Below are positions 33,345 to 40,236 of a DNA stretch of 40,236 nucleotides, piece after piece. The position numbers and the translations under genes are program-made. Source of the DNA: a virus; the IMG/VR virus record IMGVR_UViG_3300021962_000245, positions 1 to 40,236 of that record, one strand, 5' to 3'. Positions within the stretch are counted from its first letter, which is position 1; every line of letters starts with the position of its first letter. A model generated the notes under the pieces. That model made no database searches. It had not been told where the DNA came from and saw only the letters and a program-made list of their open reading frames with translations.

Positions 33345-34763
33345 TTAAGAAAAGCCAAGAACGTTTTTCACGGCCTCTTTGTATTTAACGGCCATTGCTT
33401 GATAGCCTAACAGGCTTGGATGCTGGTTATCACCATTGGTAAGACCAGTGATATACCTGGCGGGCGATGCGTTGTTACTTACAACAACATCGAAGTCAGC
33501 CACACCGACGCCGCTCCCCTCAAGTGACCGAACAAGCGAGTTCAACGCTATTCTCAACAAGTCACTAGCACCATCTGTAATCGTTGAGCTTGGCGGCTGG
33601 GTAGCAAGAATTGGCCGAACGTTATATTTTCTGCATTCCTCGATAAATGCAGAGATATGGAATTTGAAGTTGTTAAGCGCCCAAGGTGCAGAGCCTGCAG
33701 AGTTGCCATCATTCGCCGACCAAGGGAACATGGTTGCAGTCTCAAGGCCACCTTGTCTTATCACCTCAAGGAACGTCAACCATGTGGCGGCCTTTCCTTG
33801 ACCTGAGCACGCATAGCTGACAACACTATGGCGTCCGATTCCTTCAAGTGTTAGCTCTTGAGAAGCAATGTGCGACCAAGACCATGTGCCGTTGTTATTA
33901 TCGAATGATCCTTGACCTTTCGATATTGAATCACCAAATATGCCGTGGTTGTATATTGGCTTTATTAACATAGCCTGCACAGCTGTACACAAAAACCATT
34001 GATGATTGGCTAGCGGTGTAACGGCAGTAACAGTACCAACATGGTCGCCTGCAGTTATCTGCCCGTAAATGCTGCGTCTGGCATATGTATTGTATACACC
34101 CATATTTGTGGCAGATGTGCCAGCATTTAACGCAGAATAGCCCGTTGCAGTTGCAACATATGCCCGGTGCTGGATAATTCGCAAGTCCTCTTTGCCTGCT
34201 TCCGTGCAAGCCACTGGTGTTTGCGCGATCCAGTCAGAATAAACAAACTTTGGCACCGTGTTTGCGCCGCTACCAGACAGCGCAACAGGAACGACATAGC
34301 TGGTAACAGAGCCTGCAGTTCCATTCCATACATCACCCGCTAATGCTGTTGCCGCATTATCGAATGTCACTGATGTATGCGTCAGCCCAGTGCCGTTGTT
34401 TCCCAGCGTTGGAGACGGTGCAGTTTTTGCTGAAGTAATTGTGTAAGTTGTTCCACCATAGTTTGCATATTGGAACCTTACCGCGTTGTAGTCGCCTTCG
34501 ACCATCCAAGCGGTATTAAACGTAAACGCTGCGCTTACGTTTTGTCCAGTAGCTCCAAGCGGCTTTAATGTTTGAATCTGGCTGGCAATTGATGCTGTCG
34601 CAAAGCTCGACGAAACGTCATCAAAAAGACCAGTCCCGAGCAGCAGCATCGCTTCGTCTTGTGATCTAAATTCTTGTTGGCCATTAAGCCAAACAGATTG
34701 TTTGCCGGTCACAGACAGCTCAGGCCAATTGTTTTGGCTTCCGACATATTTAATGGTTGGCAT
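33345..34763 (-). CDS. SGNH/GDSL esterase with head-type N-terminus
   Basis: A 472-residue protein. Residues 1-50 (IKYVGSQNNWPELSVTGKQS, EAMLLLGTGLFDD) resemble small head-associated proteins normally encoded here. Residues ~60-260 are beta-rich with a sialate-esterase-like look. The hydrolase begins IFGDSISKG (Ser279 in GDS), has PWSANDGNS (block with Asn) and ends NGDNQHPSLLGY (Asp/His pair ~445/448): the SGNH catalytic set. It probably de-acylates a surface polysaccharide. TAATG overlap with the gene upstream; isolated by terminators. Confidence 0.85.
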   Translation of the reverse strand: MPTIKYVGSQNNWPELSVTGKQSVWLNGQQEFRSQDEAMLLLGTGLFDDVSSSFATASIASQIQTLKPLGATGQNVSAAFTFNTAWMVEGDYNAVRFQYANYGGTTYTITSAKTAPSPTLGNNGTGLTHTSVTFDNAATALAGDVWNGTAGSVTSYVVPVALSGSGANTVPKFVYSDWIAQTPVACTEAGKEDLRIIQHRAYVATATGYSALNAGTSATNMGVYNTYARRSIYGQITAGDHVGTVTAVTPLANHQWFLCTAVQAMLIKPIYNHGIFGDSISKGQGSFDNNNGTWSWSHIASQELTLEGIGRHSVVSYACSGQGKAATWLTFLEVIRQGGLETATMFPWSANDGNSAGSAPWALNNFKFHISAFIEECRKYNVRPILATQPPSSTITDGASDLLRIALNSLVRSLEGSGVGVADFDVVVSNNASPARYITGLTNGDNQHPSLLGYQAMAVKYKEAVKNVLGFS

Positions 34764-34966
34764 TATTCATTTCCCTTCTTATTCTCGGGCGCATTTCCCT
34801 TTGATTTCGTTTGCTTTTCTTCCTTTGGCTCGGAAGTCCAACCCTCTTTCATTGAGACTTCAATTAAGTCTTTGTCTTTAGTTTCAATTTCTTGGCCTTT
34901 GGCGAATGTTTCAATCTCTACGCCTCGGTGAGCCCAAGAAAATTCAGTAATTGCAATTAGCTTCAT
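34763..34966 (-). CDS. Small head-region protein
   Basis: A 67-residue protein. LIAITEFSWAHRGVEIETFA, KGQEIETKDKDLIEVSMKEG and W, then a charged disordered tail rich in Lys/Glu. I recognise the F.(Y/W)AHRGVE....A.G......DL...A..EGW pattern from small proteins downstream of HK97-type capsid genes; likely a minor head or decoration component. A terminator lies just upstream. Confidence 0.7.
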   Translation of the reverse strand: MKLIAITEFSWAHRGVEIETFAKGQEIETKDKDLIEVSMKEGWTSEPKEEKQTKSKGNAPENKKGNE

Positions 34967-34980
34967 TCAAAGCCCCAATG

Positions 34981-35005
34981 AAAAAGGCCCCAATGCAGGG
35001 GCCTT
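34981..35005 (-). terminator. Terminator after the capsid gene
   Basis: On the minus strand AAGGCCCC and GGGGCCTT pair around a 6-nt loop and run into TTTTT. Confidence 0.78.
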
Positions 35006-35028
35006 GTGTTTCTAGATAACTGGTTTTA

Positions 35029-36273
35029 TTAAGTTGTGGCGATCTTGAGCAGCTTGATTGCCTGGGTATTGCGCAACTTCCCTCCCACACGTTTGCGTAT
35101 GTAGAACTTGACGTAACCAGGGGTCGTGATCTCGTCACGAGTCATGCGCATCCCTACGCGGTCGGCAATCAAGTAACCTTCCTTGAAGTCACCGAATGCG
35201 AGAGGGAAGGCGTTGGCCGCTACTGCTGGCATGTCTTCAGCTTCGACAATCGGGAAGCCTGCAAAGCTCGCTGGCTGACCTGCGGCCAAAGATGGCTGCC
35301 ACATATATGCGTTAGTGGTGGCTTCCTTGTACTTACGGATGGAAGACAGCACAGCCTTTGACGTGAGCCAAGTGGCATTCCTGCGATAACGTGCACGCAG
35401 CGAATAGATCATGTCGAAGAACACGTCGGGGCTTGTAGGCATAGCCGATGCTTGACCGCCTGCGATGTACTGCAAGGTGCCGAATGCGCGGCTGGAGTCA
35501 GCCGTAGTCACTGGGGTTGGGCCAGCCAGAATGCCGGTGGGCTTCTTGGTGCCGTTGCCTGAAACAAAGGAAGCGCCTTCGCCTGCAAAAATGGCATCTC
35601 CAGCCGACATCGTTAACCACTCTTCGACGTTGAAAAACAAATCGTCAAGCGATTCTTCTGTTGCTTGAGGCTTCGCAGACGCCATGCCGAACGTTGGCGC
35701 AACTTCTGCCAGGTCAGACGTGTTGGTCTGGTTGCGTGTGTCGGGTTCGCCGAGCCACTCAAAGCCCGCACCGTTAATGTCGAACAGCTCTTTGTAATCA
35801 GGCGTGCCAACAGTCCGGACGGTAGCCAAGGCGCGGATCGGAGAAATATCAACACCGATTAGAGCAATTGCACGCTCGATTTCTTCAGGCAGCGCAAAGC
35901 CGCCCGACGCGTTGGTGCTGGTGCGAACGTCTGCAGCTTTAGCCTCTAGTTGACGCTGCGCCTCCGGAGCTTGGTCGCCACGTTTGCGGGTCCAGTTGAT
36001 AAACGCGCTTTTGTACTCGGCTGCCTCACGGCTTGTGCTGTCGCCTTTGGTGTCAAAAACACCGGGGCGGTTCAGCTTGATTTCCATCGATTCGAGCTTG
36101 GCTTTGATCTCGGTCATGGAATCAAGTGCGCCGTCCATCTTGGCGAGCTTGGCTTCCATGTCGCCGGTAACTTTGCTGGCCTTAATAGCCTCCAACTTTG
36201 CATCGTTGGTTTTCTTGTATTCCTCAAACGTGGTGCCGATTTGCTCGACCATTTGCTTGATTTCGGTAGTCAT
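35029..36273 (-). CDS. Major capsid protein, HK97 family
   Basis: A 414-residue protein. The first ~110 residues are a coiled-coil scaffold (delta) domain (MVEQIGTTFEEYKKTNDAKL, KLAKMDGALDSMTEIKAKLE). The mature HK97 fold starts near RTSTNASGGFALPEEIERAI and includes the E-loop/P-domain (ATEESLDDLFFNVEEWLTMS) and the C-terminal EGYLIADRVGMRMTRDEITT. The protease encoded upstream should remove the delta domain. Flanked by terminators, as for a strongly expressed gene. Confidence 0.95.
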   Translation of the reverse strand: MTTEIKQMVEQIGTTFEEYKKTNDAKLEAIKASKVTGDMEAKLAKMDGALDSMTEIKAKLESMEIKLNRPGVFDTKGDSTSREAAEYKSAFINWTRKRGDQAPEAQRQLEAKAADVRTSTNASGGFALPEEIERAIALIGVDISPIRALATVRTVGTPDYKELFDINGAGFEWLGEPDTRNQTNTSDLAEVAPTFGMASAKPQATEESLDDLFFNVEEWLTMSAGDAIFAGEGASFVSGNGTKKPTGILAGPTPVTTADSSRAFGTLQYIAGGQASAMPTSPDVFFDMIYSLRARYRRNATWLTSKAVLSSIRKYKEATTNAYMWQPSLAAGQPASFAGFPIVEAEDMPAVAANAFPLAFGDFKEGYLIADRVGMRMTRDEITTPGYVKFYIRKRVGGKLRNTQAIKLLKIATT

Positions 36274-36289
36274 AACTTTCCTTTAGACG

Positions 36290-36314
36290 TAAAAAAAGCG
36301 CCTCGAGGGCGCTT
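36290..36314 (-). terminator. Terminator between protease and capsid genes
   Basis: On the minus strand AAGCGCC and GGCGCTT pair around a TCGA-type loop and run into TTTTTTT. It would make capsid transcription depend on antitermination or another promoter. Confidence 0.75.
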
Positions 36315-36334
36315 TGCGGTTGGTGATTTGAGAA

Positions 36335-36979
36335 TCAGTGGATGATTGAATTCAGCCTTTGCAGGGCTGCTTTCAGTTCCCCAACTTCGTCAGAATCACT
36401 CCGACTAGATAGGGTTTTGATACGGCTCACGAATGAAACCGCGTCTTGCTTGGAGAATCCTGAATCTCTCAGGATTCGCTCGGCATCTTTGAGGGTGTTG
36501 ATTTCTTCCGTTGACTTAACTTGAGTCACACGGGCTTTTGTGTTGGCGGGGAAAGTGACGAGAGAAACTTCCCACAACTCAACCTCGGTGAGCGTGCGGA
36601 TTTCTGACTTCTCGTCATAGTTAGATTGCTTGGTCATGAAGCCAATGGACAAGCCATTGATCGCGCCCATCTTGAGCAGCGCGTGAGCCTCTTTGCCCTT
36701 GACGGTTTCCATTGCCAGCTTGCCGGACAACTTCAGACCGTTGGCGTCTTCCGTCATGTCCGTCCAGATGCCGATTGGCTGACCGGCGTCGTGCTGCCAC
36801 AGCATGGCGGGCATTGTTTTTGCCCGCTTGTGCTCAGAGATTGACTTGATGAACGCGCCTTTTTGGATGATGTCGGCGTAGCTGTCTTTGACGCCAAAGA
36901 CAGAGCCGTAACCCTCGATGGTTCCATCCTCGTTGACTGCTTTGACCTCAAAGCCACAGTCAAGGTGTTTTGTCTGCAT
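36335..36979 (-). CDS. Prohead protease, HK97 (S78) family
   Basis: A 214-residue protein. GTIEGYGSVFGVKDSYADII, MLWQHDAGQPIG (His63), AHALLKMGAINGLSIGFMTK (Ser111) and VELWEVSLVTFPAN give the S78 catalytic His/Ser/acid set. It cleaves the capsid delta domain during maturation. It overlaps the portal gene's 3' end by 20 bp. Confidence 0.93.
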   Translation of the reverse strand: MQTKHLDCGFEVKAVNEDGTIEGYGSVFGVKDSYADIIQKGAFIKSISEHKRAKTMPAMLWQHDAGQPIGIWTDMTEDANGLKLSGKLAMETVKGKEAHALLKMGAINGLSIGFMTKQSNYDEKSEIRTLTEVELWEVSLVTFPANTKARVTQVKSTEEINTLKDAERILRDSGFSKQDAVSFVSRIKTLSSRSDSDEVGELKAALQRLNSIIH

Positions 36980-38171
36980 TCGTGTCTCCAGTGAAGCCCG
37001 TTGTCATGTTCATTGGCGTCAGGTATTTGTCACCACCATCGCGGGGGTCTCTACCCTCTTCGTCGCGCCATTCGTTCGGGCTAAGCAGCCCCATTTCCAC
37101 CATCGTGCGGGCATAGACTGCGCGGGCATTCATATCACCAGCCACCAGATAACGGGTATCAAATTCAGCGTAAAGAGGCCCGCTACCGTCTAGCAGCATC
37201 TCGTCGATACGCTGCGTCCAGGCTCGATGCCATGGGGCCAATGTGTGCTTAACGTGGGCGCTGAAGAACGCTTCAGAGCTTGCGAACGTGGCGGACTTAT
37301 CTGAGTGCCCAACCATGATGGGGAACACCCCATAACCCCTGCAAATTTCCTCAATCTGCAGCCGCCGGGTCTCAACATGCTGCGCATCGACCCCAGTTAT
37401 TGAGGTGTTGAACCACTTGGCGGCACGATCCAGAATCAGCGGGGTGCCTGCGTTATCTGGACCGCTTTTTTGCTTGAGGAATGACGCAATCCGCGCATGC
37501 TGCTCAGGGCTTAGGTTGCCTTCTACCGTGTAGGTGCCTGAAGGCTTCAAGCCATTGGCATGCATGGCGGACTGGCTGCGCTCTGTCGCCATTGCCAGAC
37601 CAATAGCAGCCCGCGCAAGCGTCACCGCATTCATGGGCTTAACCCAATCCCATTGCAGGTTATTCAGCAGAAAAACATCGTCCGGCTTGAACTCCCCAAT
37701 CATGCCGAATTGATCCCAGCAGCGATACCGAAGGCCGTAGCGCGAGGTGCGCTCTACATCCCATTGGCCAGGCATTACCGGCAACAACTCGCGCACCCTG
37801 CGGTTATCGCCGCGCACCTTGATGGACAACGCCGCACCAGTTAGCGCCGCATGGATGGTCATCTGCCGACGCCACTCAAAACTGGTCTGCCACTCGTTTG
37901 GGCGACGGCTCAACAATCGGTACTCGGGAATGTTGGTCGCCTTCTGCCGCGTCCCGTCGTCCATTTCCCTGTACACGTGCAGGTTAGGCGTTGCGCACCC
38001 ATCAGCAATAGTCTTAACGCATGCCAACACGGTCGAAACCTGGAGCGCAGTCTTGTCAGTGACAGTTACCCCGGCCACACTCCCGCCGCCCACTCCGTCG
38101 ATCAGGCTTGCCACCTGGTCGTAGGTGAGCTGGGTCGCTTTGCGGCCCAAAAGTCGGTCAAGTAGTTTCAA
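36960..38171 (-). CDS. Portal protein, HK97 family
   Basis: A 403-residue protein. VTDKTALQVSTVLACVKTIA, LLSRRPNEWQTSFEWRRQMT, LKPSGTYTVEGNLSPEQHAR, RRLQIEEICRGYGVFPIMVG and NEWRDEEGRDPRDGGDKYLT are standard HK97-portal landmarks. It forms the dodecameric DNA channel. The start is TTG 38171 in a TTGA overlap with TerL; no nearby ATG gives the full N-terminus. Confidence 0.95.
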   Translation of the reverse strand: MKLLDRLLGRKATQLTYDQVASLIDGVGGGSVAGVTVTDKTALQVSTVLACVKTIADGCATPNLHVYREMDDGTRQKATNIPEYRLLSRRPNEWQTSFEWRRQMTIHAALTGAALSIKVRGDNRRVRELLPVMPGQWDVERTSRYGLRYRCWDQFGMIGEFKPDDVFLLNNLQWDWVKPMNAVTLARAAIGLAMATERSQSAMHANGLKPSGTYTVEGNLSPEQHARIASFLKQKSGPDNAGTPLILDRAAKWFNTSITGVDAQHVETRRLQIEEICRGYGVFPIMVGHSDKSATFASSEAFFSAHVKHTLAPWHRAWTQRIDEMLLDGSGPLYAEFDTRYLVAGDMNARAVYARTMVEMGLLSPNEWRDEEGRDPRDGGDKYLTPMNMTTGFTGDTNADKTP

Positions 38172-39823
38172 GCGGCAACATCCCAGAATGAACGGCCTTG
38201 GGCCTCAGGGTTAAGCGCGAGCAGATAGACGGCGCTGAACAGGGCCATTAAAGGATCAATCTTGGCGGTGCCGCTGGCCTGCTTTGTGATGGAAATTGCG
38301 TTTCCAACAGGCACGATTCGGGCATTGCCGACGCACCAGTTCATCAGCGGTTGCCCACCATGAATAAGGGCACCTTCTGCAAGCCTGCGCTCAGTTGTTT
38401 TAATCGTGCCATGCAGCTTCCATCCTTGGGACACCCCAATAATCTTTTCTCTTGGAACGTCTCGTTCTTCGATGGCTTGGACAATGCTGCCAATGCCGTG
38501 AACGTCCACGCCGATCTTGTCTAGCTTCCCAGAAGCCTCGATCATTGCGATGAGGTCGGCAACCTGGGCAACGTCTTCGCCGACTTGATCGACCAGCACA
38601 ACGTCACCATCTTTGGCAAAGTCGCGCAGCTTTGAGGCTTCACTTTTGCGGCGCTCCAAAACACTCGGATGCGCCCATGCTCTTGTCCACGCCCACCAGT
38701 TGCCTGACTCATCGCGGCCCGCCACAGCGAAGCCCAACATGTCATCAAGACCGCCGCCGTCGATACCTACATCAACGACTTCGCACTTATCCAGCAGCCA
38801 ATCAAGGCTGAAGGCTGGAACCGCTTGCTTTTCCCAAAAGTCAGCACCAGCCCAACGGTCAGAGCGTAGGTTTAGGCCGATCTCCACGTTGGCATGCTTT
38901 GCCAAGAAGCCTCGGAACGAGTCGCCTCCAGCCAGTTCAGCCTTCTTGAATTCGCGCTCTAGAAACGCCTGATCGACGGAATACCCCATGTTGGGGTTCA
39001 CCATCGCCATGTTTTCCAGCTTCAGGCAATCACCGTTCGCCACCATCTCTGGTGAGTGCTCAAAGATGATCGGTACGAAGCCGGGGTCAATAATCTTGCC
39101 GTCCCGAACGTCGCGGGCGTAATCTAGTTTCTGCTTGAACACACCTGCCGGTGGTTCGTCTGACTGGGTTGTCAGCCAGATGACAAAGCCCTCAGGCCGA
39201 GAAGCTAGACCGCCTAGGGCCTCACGAAACATGTTCTCTGCACTTGCGATCTTGCCGAACAGGTGCAACTCATCAATAAGGGTGCCTACAGACTTCTTGC
39301 CGCCCACCGTGTTCTGGTCAGCCGCAAGAACCTTTAGCGTCGCATTGCTTTCTCTGTGCGTTATGGTCTTGATGTGCGTCTGAACCTGCATCAAGACATC
39401 AAGATCTTCATCCTTCTGCACCATGTCACGCGCAGGAGTAAATGCGTTGTTCGCAACTTCAACCGTAGGCGCTAGAACAGAAAACTCAGCAGACTGGCGC
39501 CAGTTTAACACCAGCGCCGTCATCATGATCCCGGCAGCGATGGTGCTCTTGGCGTTTTTCTTCGGGATGAGAATGAGCCATTCCGTGATGAGCCGCCTGC
39601 CACTTTCGGCGTCGTATGCACCAAATATCGAGCGCACCAGGTCGAACACCCACTCAGCACTAGACTCGCCAAATGTCGGACTGCCAGGCGCGTCAACAAT
39701 CTTCAATTGCTTGAAGATGGCAAGCGCCTGTTCTGCCTGCTCTGGGAATATCGGTGGCGGGATGATTGATTTCCCCGCCCGCAGCCTATCCGCCCAATCT
39801 GGGCACGATGTAGACCACTCCAA
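38168..39823 (-). CDS. terL: Terminase large subunit
   Basis: A 551-residue HK97-type (Terminase_1) protein. The ATPase has a Walker A variant ILIPKKNAKST (~84-94), Walker B GTLIDELHLFG (~180-190) and coupling motif WLTTQSDEP. The nuclease begins VVDVGIDGGGLDDM (~349-362) with later acidic residues (VDVHGIG). It translocates and cuts phage DNA. The start is TTG 39823, two bases after the TerS stop; the expected N-terminus (EWSTSCPDWADRL) begins there. Confidence 0.95.
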   Translation of the reverse strand: MEWSTSCPDWADRLRAGKSIIPPPIFPEQAEQALAIFKQLKIVDAPGSPTFGESSAEWVFDLVRSIFGAYDAESGRRLITEWLILIPKKNAKSTIAAGIMMTALVLNWRQSAEFSVLAPTVEVANNAFTPARDMVQKDEDLDVLMQVQTHIKTITHRESNATLKVLAADQNTVGGKKSVGTLIDELHLFGKIASAENMFREALGGLASRPEGFVIWLTTQSDEPPAGVFKQKLDYARDVRDGKIIDPGFVPIIFEHSPEMVANGDCLKLENMAMVNPNMGYSVDQAFLEREFKKAELAGGDSFRGFLAKHANVEIGLNLRSDRWAGADFWEKQAVPAFSLDWLLDKCEVVDVGIDGGGLDDMLGFAVAGRDESGNWWAWTRAWAHPSVLERRKSEASKLRDFAKDGDVVLVDQVGEDVAQVADLIAMIEASGKLDKIGVDVHGIGSIVQAIEERDVPREKIIGVSQGWKLHGTIKTTERRLAEGALIHGGQPLMNWCVGNARIVPVGNAISITKQASGTAKIDPLMALFSAVYLLALNPEAQGRSFWDVAA

Positions 39824-39825
39824 AA

Positions 39826-40179
39826 TCAGACCTTCTTGCCGCCTGCGGCAACCAATTTAGGCGGGGTTGCGGATGCAAACTTGCTCGCAACCTTCTTGGC
39901 CGCCTCCTTTTGGGCGTCTTTCTTCCCGCCCTCGCCAGCCTTGATGTGCACATACTGGGCAGCAGCTATTCCGGCCTTCAGTTGGTCAGGAGACGGTTCT
40001 ATCTTTCCTTGCATCACGTCCAAGAGGAATTGCAGCGGGTCGCGCGAGTCAGTCGGCTCGGTATCAGCGGGCGGGGTTGATGGCGGGCGACCAGCGCCAG
40101 GGCGAGAGCCGCCAGAATTCGGCCTTGCACCACCTGAATTGGCCCTAGGGCCACCACTCCTACCTTTTGCACCGGCCAT
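39826..40179 (-). CDS. terS: Terminase small subunit-like protein
   Basis: A 117-residue protein. The N-terminus is an unusual Gly/Arg/Pro tail with repeated GGARPNSGG-type units (SGGPRANSGGARPNSGG, SRPGAGRPP). The folded part is DPLQFLLDVMQGKIEPSPDQ, LKAGIAAAQYVHIKAGEGG, then a Lys/Ala-rich tail. The DPLxFLL.VM.......LK..AA..Y.H.K.GEGGKK pattern and its place just upstream of TerL identify it. It recognises the packaging site. Translated with TerL. Confidence 0.8.
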   Translation of the reverse strand: MAGAKGRSGGPRANSGGARPNSGGSRPGAGRPPSTPPADTEPTDSRDPLQFLLDVMQGKIEPSPDQLKAGIAAAQYVHIKAGEGGKKDAQKEAAKKVASKFASATPPKLVAAGGKKV

Positions 40180-40236
40180 TTGCTACTACCTTTTGCTGCT
40201 GATTCCTCCAAAAGGGGAATTTTTTGTCCAAATGCG
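40180..40236. other. Right end of the HNH-TerS gap
   Basis: Leader of TerS. GGAGGAATCAGC lies on the minus strand about 25 bases before the TerS ATG. It contains GGGGAATTTTTTG, resembling the direct repeats at 3884-3958. It joins 1-48 if the genome is circular. Confidence 0.4.

Noticed and set aside
1-40236. CRISPR arrays, tRNA genes, reverse transcriptase/diversity-generating elements, toxin-antitoxin pairs and integrase
   Set aside because: Looked for on both strands; no spacer-repeat pattern, cloverleaf, RT motifs, recognised toxin or tyrosine/serine recombinase motifs found.

Overview
The window looks like the complete genome of a tailed siphovirus (HK97-like morphogenesis) infecting a Gram-negative bacterium. 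The host is probably a betaproteobacterium of the Burkholderiales/Comamonadaceae type. That host call is inference, from the style of the small phage proteins, the nested Rz/Rz1 spanins and the IS1-family element; no host gene is present. The two window ends fall inside the HNH–TerS gap. The late genes run on the minus strand off the left end (HNH endonuclease) and continue at the right end (TerS, TerL), so the map closes into a circle. No integrase, CI-type repressor with peptidase domain, ParA or tRNA was seen, so a virulent or degenerate temperate lifestyle is likely.

Layout. (1) 1-1944, minus: HNH protein, two small proteins, a candidate late promoter plus terminator, and a Q-like zinc-finger antiterminator. 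(2) 2073-3815, plus: small accessory genes expressed from three near-identical promoter copies, ending with an LPD29-domain protein and a ribbon-helix-helix-like protein. (3) 3959-6364: an intact 2406-bp IS1-family element with 19-bp perfect terminal inverted repeats, an 8-bp target duplication and passenger genes. It is inserted in the last of three direct repeats. (4) 14731-6383, minus: a small Cro-like HTH regulator followed by the replication/nucleotide operon (HNH, paralogous small proteins, DUF1376 initiator/loader, DnaB helicase, ParB-like, zinc knuckle, MazG-like, VRR-NUC, zinc ribbons, HNH). Most genes are joined by 4-nt ATGA/GTGA overlaps. (5) 14834-20828, plus: a divergent early operon of micro-proteins, a possible structured RNA, Sak4 recombinase, a homing-type HNH endonuclease, an SSB-like protein, Gp157-like protein and a Lar-like restriction-alleviation protein. 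(6) 40179-20729, minus: the late operon, running TerS, TerL, portal, protease, capsid, an SGNH esterase, connectors, tail tube, G/GT chaperone with programmed -1 frameshift, tape measure, distal tail proteins, an exported protein, two holin-like proteins, endolysin and Rz/Rz1.

How it fits together. Two divergent early promoters share the same palindromic operator (ACCG-N4-CGGT). They flank the small HTH gene, whose mRNA appears leaderless, so one regulator probably balances replication (leftward) and recombination (rightward). Sak4, SSB and Gp157 form a recombination module; DUF1376, DnaB and ParB-like form the replication module. The Q-like protein sits just upstream of the late operon. That operon is studded with intrinsic terminators, as expected if antitermination drives structural and lysis genes. 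Lar-like, MazG-like and LPD29 proteins are plausible counter-defence or host-physiology functions. All functional calls rest on motifs recognised by eye; no database search was possible.
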